64,000 nucleotides of DNA from Pseudomonas sp. SLFW. GTDB taxonomy: Bacteria > Pseudomonadota > Gammaproteobacteria > Pseudomonadales > Pseudomonadaceae. How positions within the stretch are numbered: position 1 is the first letter of the stretch; every line of letters starts with the position of its first letter. The stretch covers positions 310,001 to 374,000 of the forward strand of contig NZ_JAAAKW010000006.1 in assembly GCF_009905615.1 (NCBI RefSeq). The letters are read 5' to 3'. The translations under genes were made by a program, and so were the position numbers. This document shows positions 46,401 to 54,668 of the stretch, piece after piece. The notes below the pieces were generated by a model that did no database searches, was not told the origin of the DNA, and saw only the letters and a program-made list of their open reading frames with translations.

Positions 46401-46531
46401 GCCAGCGCTGCCGCCATGATTTTCAAAGCGACCTTGCGCTCCAGCGAGCGTTGGGTGGCGAGATAGACGGTGGCCATGGCGCCTTCGCCAATCTCACCTT
46501 CTATGTCGAATCCGGGAATCTGTATGTCCAT
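43451..46531 (-). CDS. ppkA: Membrane-spanning Ser/Thr protein kinase PpkA
   Basis: Inner-membrane protein kinase of 1026 residues that phosphorylates Fha to start type VI assembly. The N-terminal kinase domain has the glycine loop GEIGEGAMATV, catalytic Lys37 (VALKIM), HRDVKPAN (about 127-134) and DFG in SDFGIAK. A Pro-rich linker and a single membrane helix (LALLGVAIAAALGLGLGGYWWL, about 330-350) lead to a periplasmic part with an SH3-like region and a von Willebrand A domain with metal site DTSVS. The length equals P. aeruginosa PpkA (about 1030). The frame is open upstream, but the ATG at 46531 begins the family N-terminus. The stop overlaps tagT. Confidence 0.94.
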   Translation of the reverse strand: MDIQIPGFDIEGEIGEGAMATVYLATQRSLERKVALKIMAAALAADATFCERFLREGKTLARLSHPHTVTIHDIGNVGALYYMAMEYLPNGTLKERVAAGMSAEQGLTYIRQIASALGYAHAQGLVHRDVKPANILFRANGSAVLSDFGIAKSLDDRTQFTQAGFAVGTPSYMSPEQARGLEIDGRADLYALGVVLYEMLVGKLPYNGTDALSTALAHLTEPLPELPIHHGRYQHILTKLLAKDRDDRFSDAAELIAALDNLPPDNIDATQIRVLPLPPADLHVEPAPKTDLAGLTPVSIEIPDLPPQQPEPPVRPMPAGEASSQSGQRKGPVLALLGVAIAAALGLGLGGYWWLSDGKPVVASTATASTIPATKPPVASPTQTSPASPEKTPVTPPAQASVVEADGGDRPLLMANKKTLFQRVLSKPGAKFSADAGTMGDQALPAFSVLYVYQRKTVNGSEWLRVGASSDGHSEGWLPADQVSDWKQSLVLKFSERSGRAPAMFMREPKQLEKLLNDPAAAKKLLLDAQKNADASHQVLALEPAASAVPQNQFYLLPIFDAKETFDQNGQPVQLLNVASIDPGNTPQRTASGEQIKTVASKDAFRTGVVLVVDTSVSMQPYIDQVRDVVAELQNQIGKRGELDNVSFGLVGFRNNVSKTPGLEYLSKTLVTLEQGRDPQRFLELARQVKATHVSSHSFNEDAFAGVMQAVNGMDWSGYGGRLILLVSDAGSLRKNDPYSSTQMNEAEVRQAALGKQIKIYALHLKTDAGKKNHAFAEQQYRTLTADANPQIGDLYVPVPGGDVQKFGDRVAEIGSVFADLVHQVRSNQPQVAPTLPAAPTVADKSAAIGYAMRMDFLGQQTGVRAPQLVSAWTADRDLTNPTLPEFQVCVMLSKLQLNDLQQSLKLIVDAARKTQSSPKDFFQEIASASAYMSRDPSALRKGGNLAQSGVLGEYLDGLPYRSKSLSMTQDLWLSLSVAEQEDFIDELDSKIRLYETFHNDLANWVRFGDAEPGDALYRVPLSTLP

Positions 46532-46539
46532 ATCTGTCT

Positions 46540-47271
46540 TCAGGCAGCCTTGACGACGATGGCCGTGATGTTGTCGGGGGCGCCCCGGGTCAGTCCCAAG
46601 TGCACGAGGCTGCGAACCACTTGCCAAGGGTCGGGGTGGGCGAGTACGTCGCGGATCTCATGGTCTTCGACGATTTTGTTCAGGCCATCGCTGCACAGCA
46701 GGTAGGTGTCGCCGGGCAGGATGTCGAGGTTGATCATGGCCAGGTCCAGCGAGTCCTCGACGCCAATGGCGCGGGTGATGATGTTGCCGCGCGGATGCAC
46801 CCGCGCTTCCGCTTCGCTGAGTAAGCCGCTGTCCTGCAAGTCCTGCACGTAGCTGTGGTCGCGGGAAAGGCCCTGCAATTCGCCGTCGCGCAGGCGATAA
46901 AGTCGGCTGTCACCGGCCCACAAGCACACGCCTTGATCGCCCTGTACTAAAAGCGCCACGACGGTGCTGCCCATCATGATCAGGCCACGACGGCGAGTTT
47001 CTTCACGTACGGCGGCGTTCACTTCAGCCAGGGTCGTGCGAATACCGTCGGAGTAGAGCGAGAGCGGCGTGAAGAGTAGGGAACGGCGCAAGCTGTCGAC
47101 GATCAGGCTGGCGACGTAATCCCCAGCCGCGTGACCGCCCATGCCATCGGCGATGGCCCACAGACCGTTTTCCGGTAATTCGAGAAAGGCGTCTTCGTTG
47201 ATCTGCCGCACCATGCCGACATGGGTCTTGCTGGCTGAGCGCAAAAGAGGGTTTTGGGGTAATGCAGGCAT
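46540..47271 (-). CDS. pppA: PP2C-type protein phosphatase PppA
   Basis: Cytoplasmic PPM/PP2C phosphatase of 243 residues that removes phosphate from Fha and so counteracts PpkA. Metal-binding motifs NEDAFLELPENGLWAIADGMGGHAAGD, LLCSDGLN and GAPDNITAIVV are intact. The ATG directly abuts the tagF stop, and the gene ends 8 bases before ppkA. Confidence 0.94.
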   Translation of the reverse strand: MPALPQNPLLRSASKTHVGMVRQINEDAFLELPENGLWAIADGMGGHAAGDYVASLIVDSLRRSLLFTPLSLYSDGIRTTLAEVNAAVREETRRRGLIMMGSTVVALLVQGDQGVCLWAGDSRLYRLRDGELQGLSRDHSYVQDLQDSGLLSEAEARVHPRGNIITRAIGVEDSLDLAMINLDILPGDTYLLCSDGLNKIVEDHEIRDVLAHPDPWQVVRSLVHLGLTRGAPDNITAIVVKAA

Positions 47272-47925
47272 CTAGATCGACGCTCCTTGTCCCAGCAGGT
47301 AGCTGCCGAATTCGGCCGGATCGGGCAAGCCCTGACAGCGCATTAATCCCGGCGCAATACGCTCGGACCCTTTGCCCCACCACAGGCTCGCGCCCTCACA
47401 GGCCAACTCGGCCAGCATCCGATGGCGGCTATCCGGGTCGTTCGCGCTGGTGCGCTGCAAGCCGGCAAAGCGGCTGATGGACTCGCGGTGTATGGTGGGC
47501 AGGAAGCCGAGCGTGGACGCGCGGTCATCAAAAACTGAAAAGTCCGCACCCTCTTCCAGCGTCCCCAGCAGCAGTGTTTCGACCTGGTCAAACCACGCGT
47601 CTGGCGCAGCGGTGAGCGCCGCCAGCGATTGGTCGGGTTCAAGCGTCTGCGCCATCGTCAGCGGGAAATACCGTCCGACCCGATCAATGCTCGGCATCAA
47701 CACGCCGACGACCGCATCTGGCCCACATACACCCGCCGCCAGCGCAAAACGCCACAACGGGCTGACCAGATAAGCGTTGAGCCAGTCTTCGCCGAGCTGC
47801 TGCTGACTGACCTGCAACCCCGCCGCCAGCCACGCGTCCCAGGGTTTGATGAAGCTCTGCGGCAATCCGCGGCTGACAAAATCGCCACGACTGGCCAACT
47901 TGCCGTAAAAACCCAGCGTCGTCAT
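47272..47925 (-). CDS. tagF: TagF, type VI secretion regulator
   Basis: A 217-residue cytoplasmic protein of the TagF/ImpM family, a post-translational repressor of the apparatus in P. aeruginosa. Motifs FYGKLASRGDFVSRGLP at the N-terminus, WRFALAAGVCGPDAVVGVLMPSIDRVGRYFPLT and LWWGKG near the C-terminus are diagnostic. The frame is open further upstream, but the ATG at 47925 forms a 4-base overlap with the tssM stop. Confidence 0.93.
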   Translation of the reverse strand: MTTLGFYGKLASRGDFVSRGLPQSFIKPWDAWLAAGLQVSQQQLGEDWLNAYLVSPLWRFALAAGVCGPDAVVGVLMPSIDRVGRYFPLTMAQTLEPDQSLAALTAAPDAWFDQVETLLLGTLEEGADFSVFDDRASTLGFLPTIHRESISRFAGLQRTSANDPDSRHRMLAELACEGASLWWGKGSERIAPGLMRCQGLPDPAEFGSYLLGQGASI

Positions 47926-50900
47926 AACCGCTCCGGCAGGCTGAAACCGCTCAACACACGGCTTTTGAAAGGGTTGAACGCGCTGTTGGCGCGCAGCTCG
48001 TAGGAAATGCTGGCGTTGTCGACCCGCAATCGCAGGTTGAAGCGGTCGGGCGATCCACCGGCGACGAGGTCCGATTGCTCCAGCAAACGGAACCACGCCC
48101 AAGGACCATCGAGTGTGATGCCGGAACGACCATTGGCCGCAGGCGGCGAGATCGACAGGCGCACCACGCCGATGCTGCCGGGGTTCGGCCATTGCATGGC
48201 GACGGGGCGGCTGGGGCCGTGGTCGTAGCTGATCTGCTGCCCGTCGAGGTCCAGCAGGAACTGGGTGACTGAAGCGTCCATCGCGACAGGTTTCAGCTCG
48301 AAACGCACGGTCGGCTGCACGCCACCGGAACGGAAGAAGGCATCACGAATCGCGGCTGCGCGCTGGAAGGTCTGCAAGACCGAGGCGTTGATGCCCAGCT
48401 TCTGCGCGGCGCCCGGTTGCCAGCGCCAGCTTGAAGCCGAAGTGTCGACATAGGGCTGAAGGTATTTGCGGAAGTAATTGTCCATCACTCCGCCCACGCC
48501 GAAGAACTGACCGAAGTCGTCCAACGTGGCGTCCCGTGCGCTGCCCGGTGTGAGCGGGTAACGGCCGCTCAGGGACTGGCGATAAACGTTCACCACATCG
48601 CTGACCCACGCCGCATTCAGCTGATTGCGCACGCCGCCCATCATCGTGTTGGTGGTCGAACTGACGACTGACTTCACCAGACTCTGCACCACCGGTGGTT
48701 CCCGGTCGGCGTTCAGATTCACTCGCGTCGCCGCAGCGCTTGCGGAGTTTTTCGCTTCGCCCAACAACGCATCGCCACTGGCACCGACCATCGCGCTGAC
48801 CTGAACGTACAGCGCGTTCATGTCCGCGAGCAGGCCATCGACAGCTGCCGGTTCACCCTCTCCCTTCGTGACAAACGCGTTGAGTTCAGCGAAGTGCGCG
48901 CTCACCGGATCTTCAACAGCGGCAGGCGCGGCTGCCTGACTGACCTGTTCCTGACCCAGGATCGAGCCCAAGCGTTGCTTGAGCTGATCGACACCGCCCT
49001 CGACTTTCTTGCCCTGATCGGCGAGCAGCTTGTCTTCCTGTTGCAGGTCGGTTTCCTTGGCCACCGCCACCAGCAGTTTTTTCAACGGCGAGGTCGGCCC
49101 GGAAATCACCCGCAACACGTCAGCCGCCTGCGCCACGCTGGTGATCGGCACAAAATCAATGTCAGCCAGCAACGCATCCCACTGACGCTGGTAATCCTGA
49201 AAGTACAAACGGCGGACATCGCCGGCGAGGCTGGCGACGTTCTGTTGATCGGCACGATCCAGCCCCAAGACCCATTGTTCTTCCGCCAGGGTTCCGGCCT
49301 GGCTCAGGCTGGTGGCCAGAAACACCTCGCGGTAGCCCTTGGCCGTGAAGAAGCCGCTCAGCGGTTCGCCCAATGGCTTGCCGCTCTTGCGCGCGAAGAC
49401 CAGTGCAGCATCACGCCCCGCAGCGTCGGTCAGGCGAAAATCCGGCACGTTGTCAGGCAGCTTCTGGCGTTTGACCCGGTCGTAGACCCGCTGAGCCACT
49501 GGCAGTTGCTGCAATTGCCGACGTAAATCATCGATCAGCCGTTGATCCAGACGCGCATCAGGCGGATGACGTTCGAACAATGCCTGCAAGTGCTCGCCCA
49601 GTGCCTGACGCTGATCAGGCGGCAGATCGCGAGGCAGGCTTTGATCCCAATCCAGCGCGACCCACGCCTTGATGAAATCCGGGTCGTAATGCTCGCTGTC
49701 AGCCAGCATCAGATAAGCCTTCAAACCTTCATAGAGAAAGTCCGAACTGCCACCGCTGCGCAATTGCTCTTCCACTCGGGTGACCAGGCGCGGCGCGAAC
49801 ACTGCGATCAGCAGTTTGCGGTACACGCTGCCGGATTCGGCTTCCAGCATGTCGCCCTGATACAGCCCCAAACCTTGTGCCATGCCCGGAGGATCGCCCG
49901 CCAGATGACGCACGGCGTTGAGCAGCGGCAGTACGGCCAATACGTCGCGCTGCGCAGGGCTCAGGCTCTGCACGCTTTGGCCGAGAGGTGCGACTCTCTG
50001 ATCGACCTGCGCGATGTACGCCTGATTGGCGCGGTAGCTGATCACCCACAAGGTGCCGACCACCAACACCACCGCAACGGTCGCCGCCAGCGCGCCACGG
50101 GTCAGCCATTTGCGACGACGTTCGACTTTCGGGTTCACACCCACCAACCCGCGCTCGGCGAAGGCGACGGCGGTGAACAGTTTTTCAATGAAGTAACTGC
50201 GACCCGTGCCGGTCTGGCGTGCCAAGTGCTGGCGGTCCAGACTCATGCTCTGGGCCATGGCGCCGATCAGCCGATCGATCGGGCTGCCTTCCTGTGTGCC
50301 GCTGGTGAAATATACCCCGCGCAGCAACGCCCGGTCTTCGAACGCATTAGGCTTGAATACGCCTTCGAGAAAGCCTTGCAGGGTTTCTTTCAGCGCGCCG
50401 AATTGCTGAAGAAAGCCGTAAATCAGATCCCGTCGCGCCGGGTCGCGCTCCTGTTGCAACCGCTCGACCAGCCGAGCATTAAGACGCTGTTCCAATAGGG
50501 CAAATTCGCTGAGGAAATTCGTCAGCGGGCCGTCAACCTGCTTGCCATCGTCGAGGGCGAAGGTCATGCCCCAGACCTGCGCGCGCTCTTCCTTGCTCAA
50601 CGCATCGAAGAACTCCATGAAGCCGGGCACCAGGTCGAGCTTGGTCAGCATCACGTAAATCGGGAAGCGCACGCCCAGTTGACTATAGAGCTCCTGAATC
50701 CGCGCACGAATTGCCGTCGCATGAGCAGCGCGCTCGGCCTCGCTGCCCAGCAGCAGATCAGACAGGCTGATGGCGATGAATGCGCCGTCGATGGGGCGAC
50801 GGGCGCGCTGGTTCTTCAGCAGGTCGAGAAAGCCCAGCCAGGCTGCTTTGTCGACTTGAGCGTGGCTGTCTTGCGTGGTGTAGCGGCCTGCGGTATCGAG

Positions 50901-51425
50901 CAGAACGGCCTCGTCGGTGAACCACCAGTCGCAATTGCGCGTGCCGCCCACGCCTCGAATCGCGCCCGCGCCCATCTGTGCGGCCAGCGGAAAATGCAGC
51001 CCGGAATTGACCAGCGCGGTGGTCTTGCCCGAACCCGGCGGGCCGATGATCACGTACCACGGCAGCTCGTAGAGGTTGCGACGTTCATCCCCGCCCAAGC
51101 GCGCTTTTTTCAGGAGCGTGAGGGCTTCGTCCATGCGTTGACGCAAGGTGGCCAACTCTTCCGCAGTGGCGACGCTGGCAGGGTCAGGCGCGGTTTCCGC
51201 GGCCAGGCTCGCCATGACGTTCGCCGCGTGGCGACGGGCCTGAACGGTGCGAAAGACCCGCCATGCGATCCAGATGGCGAACAGCAGAACGATCAACGCC
51301 CAGCGCCGACCTTCGGGCACCAGCACGTCCAGCACCGGCCCGACGAACCAGATGATCAGGCTCAGCGCGATCAGCCCGAGCACTGGCACGACCCAGCGAA
51401 TCACAAAACCGACAAACGCTTTCAC
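47922..51425 (-). CDS. tssM: Type VI secretion inner-membrane core protein TssM (IcmF)
   Basis: Large envelope-spanning protein, 1167 residues. Two N-terminal helices (about 10-55) precede a cytoplasmic domain with a Walker A GPPGSGKTT (about 135). A third helix (AATVAVVLVVGTLWVI, about 445-460) leads into the periplasmic region, which ends in the IcmF C-terminal domain. With TssL and TssJ it forms the trans-envelope complex. It overlaps both neighbours by 4 bases. Confidence 0.96.
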   Translation of the reverse strand: MKAFVGFVIRWVVPVLGLIALSLIIWFVGPVLDVLVPEGRRWALIVLLFAIWIAWRVFRTVQARRHAANVMASLAAETAPDPASVATAEELATLRQRMDEALTLLKKARLGGDERRNLYELPWYVIIGPPGSGKTTALVNSGLHFPLAAQMGAGAIRGVGGTRNCDWWFTDEAVLLDTAGRYTTQDSHAQVDKAAWLGFLDLLKNQRARRPIDGAFIAISLSDLLLGSEAERAAHATAIRARIQELYSQLGVRFPIYVMLTKLDLVPGFMEFFDALSKEERAQVWGMTFALDDGKQVDGPLTNFLSEFALLEQRLNARLVERLQQERDPARRDLIYGFLQQFGALKETLQGFLEGVFKPNAFEDRALLRGVYFTSGTQEGSPIDRLIGAMAQSMSLDRQHLARQTGTGRSYFIEKLFTAVAFAERGLVGVNPKVERRRKWLTRGALAATVAVVLVVGTLWVISYRANQAYIAQVDQRVAPLGQSVQSLSPAQRDVLAVLPLLNAVRHLAGDPPGMAQGLGLYQGDMLEAESGSVYRKLLIAVFAPRLVTRVEEQLRSGGSSDFLYEGLKAYLMLADSEHYDPDFIKAWVALDWDQSLPRDLPPDQRQALGEHLQALFERHPPDARLDQRLIDDLRRQLQQLPVAQRVYDRVKRQKLPDNVPDFRLTDAAGRDAALVFARKSGKPLGEPLSGFFTAKGYREVFLATSLSQAGTLAEEQWVLGLDRADQQNVASLAGDVRRLYFQDYQRQWDALLADIDFVPITSVAQAADVLRVISGPTSPLKKLLVAVAKETDLQQEDKLLADQGKKVEGGVDQLKQRLGSILGQEQVSQAAAPAAVEDPVSAHFAELNAFVTKGEGEPAAVDGLLADMNALYVQVSAMVGASGDALLGEAKNSASAAATRVNLNADREPPVVQSLVKSVVSSTTNTMMGGVRNQLNAAWVSDVVNVYRQSLSGRYPLTPGSARDATLDDFGQFFGVGGVMDNYFRKYLQPYVDTSASSWRWQPGAAQKLGINASVLQTFQRAAAIRDAFFRSGGVQPTVRFELKPVAMDASVTQFLLDLDGQQISYDHGPSRPVAMQWPNPGSIGVVRLSISPPAANGRSGITLDGPWAWFRLLEQSDLVAGGSPDRFNLRLRVDNASISYELRANSAFNPFKSRVLSGFSLPERL

Positions 51426-52747
51426 TCGACCCCCTCCGCCAACACAGTGATTTCAACCCGGCGATTCTTCGCGCGCCCTTCGGCCGTAGCGTTGGAAGTC
51501 ACAGGCTCGGTGTCGCTACGCCCTTCGGCAGAAAAACGTTCAGGCTGGCCGGTCTTGGCCGCCAGTATGTGCAGGACCTGTTCGGCCCGTGCCTGGGACA
51601 GCGCCCAGTTGGAGGGAAAACGCAGGGTGGCGATGGGGCGGTTGTCGCTGTGGCCGGTAACCCGCACCTGGCCTTTGACGTTGCGAATGGCATCGGCGAT
51701 GCGCAGCATCAGCGGCTGAAAATCGTCAACGATGGTGGCGCTGCCCGACGAGAAAATTTCGTCTCCGCGAATCGTCACCACCGAGCGATCCACCGCATCC
51801 TCCACGGCGACCCGGTTGGCCTTGATATCTTCCACCAGAAAACCCGCAAGACGAGGCCGTTCGATGACTTTCGGCTGGACGACAGCGGGCGTGATGGCCT
51901 GGACCGGAATTTCGCCCAGCGCGTGAATGTGCTTGAACACCGGTTCGGCGTCGGACGCCAGCTTGAGGCGCAGGCCAAACAGCAGCATCAGCAACAGCGC
52001 CAACCCCACCGCGAATCCGACCCAAGGCGGCACAAACTGCGAGAGCCGGTCACGAACAACACTCAGCCCGCGCCAATGAGGCGATAGCTCCCGCTCGAAT
52101 TCCCCACGGGCCGTGCGAATCGCAGCGCTGGTCCGTTCACGCAACGCTTCCAACTGGCTACGACCGTCGTTCATCACCCGATAACGGCCTTCGAATCCCA
52201 AGCACATGCACAGGTACAAAAGCTCCAGCAGATACAGACGCTCGCGGGGGCTTTGCAGGCAGTGCTCCAGCAGTTGGAAGACCTTTTCACCGCCCCAGGA
52301 TTCGTTGTGCACCGTGATCAGCAGACTCTGTTTGCCCCACTCGCTGGTGCTGCCCCACGGCGTGCTGAGAACGGCTTCATCCAGTGCGGTGCAGAGGGCG
52401 TAGCGCGCAAGCAGCACTTCATTGCGGACGACGCCTGCTGCCTCGGCGCGCTCTTCGAACTGGCGCAGATAACCCAACAGCTGTGCCCGCAGACTCGCGG
52501 GCGCGGGGTGGGCGATGGTGCTGCGCAGACGGGTGAGCAGCGCCAGCAACGGACCGGCAGCGGCTTCAAGCGGGTTCAAACCTTGCGCCTGCCCCAACGG
52601 CAACGGCGCAGCGGGCACGGACAGTGGCGGCGGCGCCGGATTCGCTTGAGCAGCGGGTTGCGGCGAGCGGCCACCGGGACGCGGCATGAACTGCGTGCGG
52701 TCGTTTCCGGGCATCGGCGGGTTGAGGGGTTCGTCGTGGGAAGGCAT
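51422..52747 (-). CDS. tssL: Type VI secretion protein TssL with C-terminal OmpA-like domain
   Basis: A 441-residue inner-membrane protein. A cytoplasmic DotU domain (about 55-225, with ALDEAVLSTPWG and NESWGGEKVFQLLEHCL) is followed by one membrane helix (VGFAVGLALLLMLLFGL) and a periplasmic OmpA/MotB-like peptidoglycan-binding domain (IVDDFQPLMLRIADAI, VTGHSDNRPI, NWALSQARAEQV). The fused peptidoglycan anchor is the 'evolved' TssL layout, as at P. aeruginosa PA0078. The N-terminus is Pro-rich. Confidence 0.95.
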   Translation of the reverse strand: MPSHDEPLNPPMPGNDRTQFMPRPGGRSPQPAAQANPAPPPLSVPAAPLPLGQAQGLNPLEAAAGPLLALLTRLRSTIAHPAPASLRAQLLGYLRQFEERAEAAGVVRNEVLLARYALCTALDEAVLSTPWGSTSEWGKQSLLITVHNESWGGEKVFQLLEHCLQSPRERLYLLELLYLCMCLGFEGRYRVMNDGRSQLEALRERTSAAIRTARGEFERELSPHWRGLSVVRDRLSQFVPPWVGFAVGLALLLMLLFGLRLKLASDAEPVFKHIHALGEIPVQAITPAVVQPKVIERPRLAGFLVEDIKANRVAVEDAVDRSVVTIRGDEIFSSGSATIVDDFQPLMLRIADAIRNVKGQVRVTGHSDNRPIATLRFPSNWALSQARAEQVLHILAAKTGQPERFSAEGRSDTEPVTSNATAEGRAKNRRVEITVLAEGVE

Positions 52748-52753
52748 CGCGCG

Positions 52754-54088
52754 TTATCCTCGGATGGCCCAGAAAGCCAGGTTCAACCCGGGAAATTCGC
52801 CGGCGACATGGAACGCGAAACCGCCCGACTGTGCCAGCAGCTTCCAGTGCTCGCTGCCACGATCCAGTTCGTAATAAGTCGACCCTGCGTGGAACGGAAT
52901 CTGTCGAGGCGCCACGGGTAACGGCAACAGGCTGATGCCCGGCAATTGCAGGTTGACCAGATCGCGAATGTGCTCGACCGAACCGATCTTGCTCTGCTGT
53001 GCAAAGCGGCCACGCAGCGTCTCGCTGGGCATGTCGGCGCGCACCACCAGAATGAAGCTGGCGTTGTCGATCAAGGTGCGATCCTTGAGCATACCCACGT
53101 GAATGCCGTACGCCTTTTCGAGGATAGGGATCGGCGTGGCCTTGCTGTCGATCAACATCGAGAGCGCTTCGCGCAACGCGTCTATCACGGGTGCGAAACT
53201 CGCCGCCAGATCGTCATGTTGATAACGCACGAACGCGTCCGGCCTGCGTCCCGCGTTCGAGAACGTTGCGAACTCCCCCGCGAGGCTCACCAGTTCGCTG
53301 TAAAGACGCTCAGGGTGCAGCGGACTCAACTGGCTGAGGTGACTGATCAACGGTTGAGCGCGGTTGACCAGTTGCAGAAGCATGAAATCGGCAATTTCCG
53401 AAGCGCCGCCCGCGCCCGACGCGACCACCCGTCCCGCCAATGCCTCGCCGCGTTGGTGGAGCAGGCCCGACAATTCGCTGTGAAAGGCCGTGAGCGAGGC
53501 CGACGCCGCCACATCAAGGACCGGCGGGATGTAACTGTCATCCAGCACCAGTGCGCGGTCGGCGCGTCTTTCCTTGATCCGCACCAGTCCAACGGCAGCG
53601 TAGTCGCTCAAGCCGTCCTTCTCGGTGAGCAACCGAAAGGCCCGCGCACCAACGGCAACCGGTGCGCGATTTTCGAATGGCGCGTTGTCGTCGCGGACTT
53701 CGCGTACCTGACTGACGAAGCGCGCGCCGCCCGGTGCTTCCCCCTCGTCCACCGTGTCTCGCTGCCCCGCACGCTTGAGCGGCAGGGCCAGGTAAATCAC
53801 GCCATCGCGCAAACCGTCCTCGACGTTCAGCGGGCTGGGCGCCAGGTCGTCATGGGGAATGTTGAACGGCGTGCCATCGGGAAGCAGTCCGCGTGCAGAG
53901 GTGATTGCCAGCTTGCCCTGCGCCAGCAGTCCGTGATCCAGCGACAGCTCGGAAAAGCCCCATGCTCCCGCCGACAGCGGACGGCTTCGAGCATCGATGA
54001 GATTCTCCAGGTAGCGGTCATGCTGCTGAAAGTGCTGTGTTCCGATGAACATGCCTTCCGACCAGACCACACGATTGTTCCAGGCCAT
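52754..54088 (-). CDS. tssK: Type VI secretion baseplate protein TssK
   Basis: Cytoplasmic baseplate adaptor of 444 residues linking the baseplate to TssL/TssM. The N-terminus MAWNNRVVWSEGMFIGTQHFQQHDRYLE and the C-terminal YYELDRGSEHWKLLAQSGGFAFHVAGEFPGLNLAFWAIR are family signatures. It ends 6 bases before tssL and starts 15 bases after tssJ. Confidence 0.96.
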   Translation of the reverse strand: MAWNNRVVWSEGMFIGTQHFQQHDRYLENLIDARSRPLSAGAWGFSELSLDHGLLAQGKLAITSARGLLPDGTPFNIPHDDLAPSPLNVEDGLRDGVIYLALPLKRAGQRDTVDEGEAPGGARFVSQVREVRDDNAPFENRAPVAVGARAFRLLTEKDGLSDYAAVGLVRIKERRADRALVLDDSYIPPVLDVAASASLTAFHSELSGLLHQRGEALAGRVVASGAGGASEIADFMLLQLVNRAQPLISHLSQLSPLHPERLYSELVSLAGEFATFSNAGRRPDAFVRYQHDDLAASFAPVIDALREALSMLIDSKATPIPILEKAYGIHVGMLKDRTLIDNASFILVVRADMPSETLRGRFAQQSKIGSVEHIRDLVNLQLPGISLLPLPVAPRQIPFHAGSTYYELDRGSEHWKLLAQSGGFAFHVAGEFPGLNLAFWAIRG

Positions 54089-54103
54089 GGGTTCTCCGAT
54101 TGT

Positions 54104-54616
54104 CTATTGGGCAGGGCGGACAGATTGAGCGGCAGATGCGCGGCTCACGCTGACGGCGTGGGTATCAAGGTGGATCTGGTATTCGCTGGCCTGACGTGGC
54201 GTGACGCTCAGCAATGCGCGCCATTGGGCTTGATCGATTTCGCGATAGCCCACGGCGAGTCCGACCTGGCGAGTGGCTTCGTTGAGGTGGCGCTCCAGGG
54301 TCAAGTCCTGGCCCGGTTGCAACAGCACTTCATCCTGATCGATCAGGTCGGCGGCCAACGCACTCGGAGCACGCTCGGCCAAGGCGAAATAATCCGCACG
54401 ACCGAAACTGGCAGCGTTTTTCAATTCGAAAATCCGCACTCGCACAGGCGCAGGTTGGCCATTGCTACCGGGGTTCAGCCCTGAGGCAGCGCTGAAATGC
54501 AGCGTGACGGTGGAAGCATCAGGGGTCGTGTCGACCGGCTGCGGCGGTTCCGCGTTTTTGGCACAAGAAACCAGCAACAGCGCCATGGCCATTGCCGATA
54601 CCACTCTTCGAAACAT
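54104..54616 (-). CDS. tssJ: Type VI secretion outer-membrane lipoprotein TssJ
   Basis: Lipoprotein of 170 residues: signal with lipobox LLVSCAKN, then the TssJ/VasD beta-sandwich (VRVRIFELKNAASFGRADYFAL, RQVGLAVGYREIDQAQWRALL). It binds TssM on the periplasmic face of the outer membrane. It lies 52 bases downstream of fha. Confidence 0.94.
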   Translation of the reverse strand: MFRRVVSAMAMALLLVSCAKNAEPPQPVDTTPDASTVTLHFSAASGLNPGSNGQPAPVRVRIFELKNAASFGRADYFALAERAPSALAADLIDQDEVLLQPGQDLTLERHLNEATRQVGLAVGYREIDQAQWRALLSVTPRQASEYQIHLDTHAVSVSRASAAQSVRPAQ

Positions 54617-54668
54617 CCTTCGTCCTCGTGACGTACTGACTGTCTATCCGTTTTTCCTGGTGTGTCGC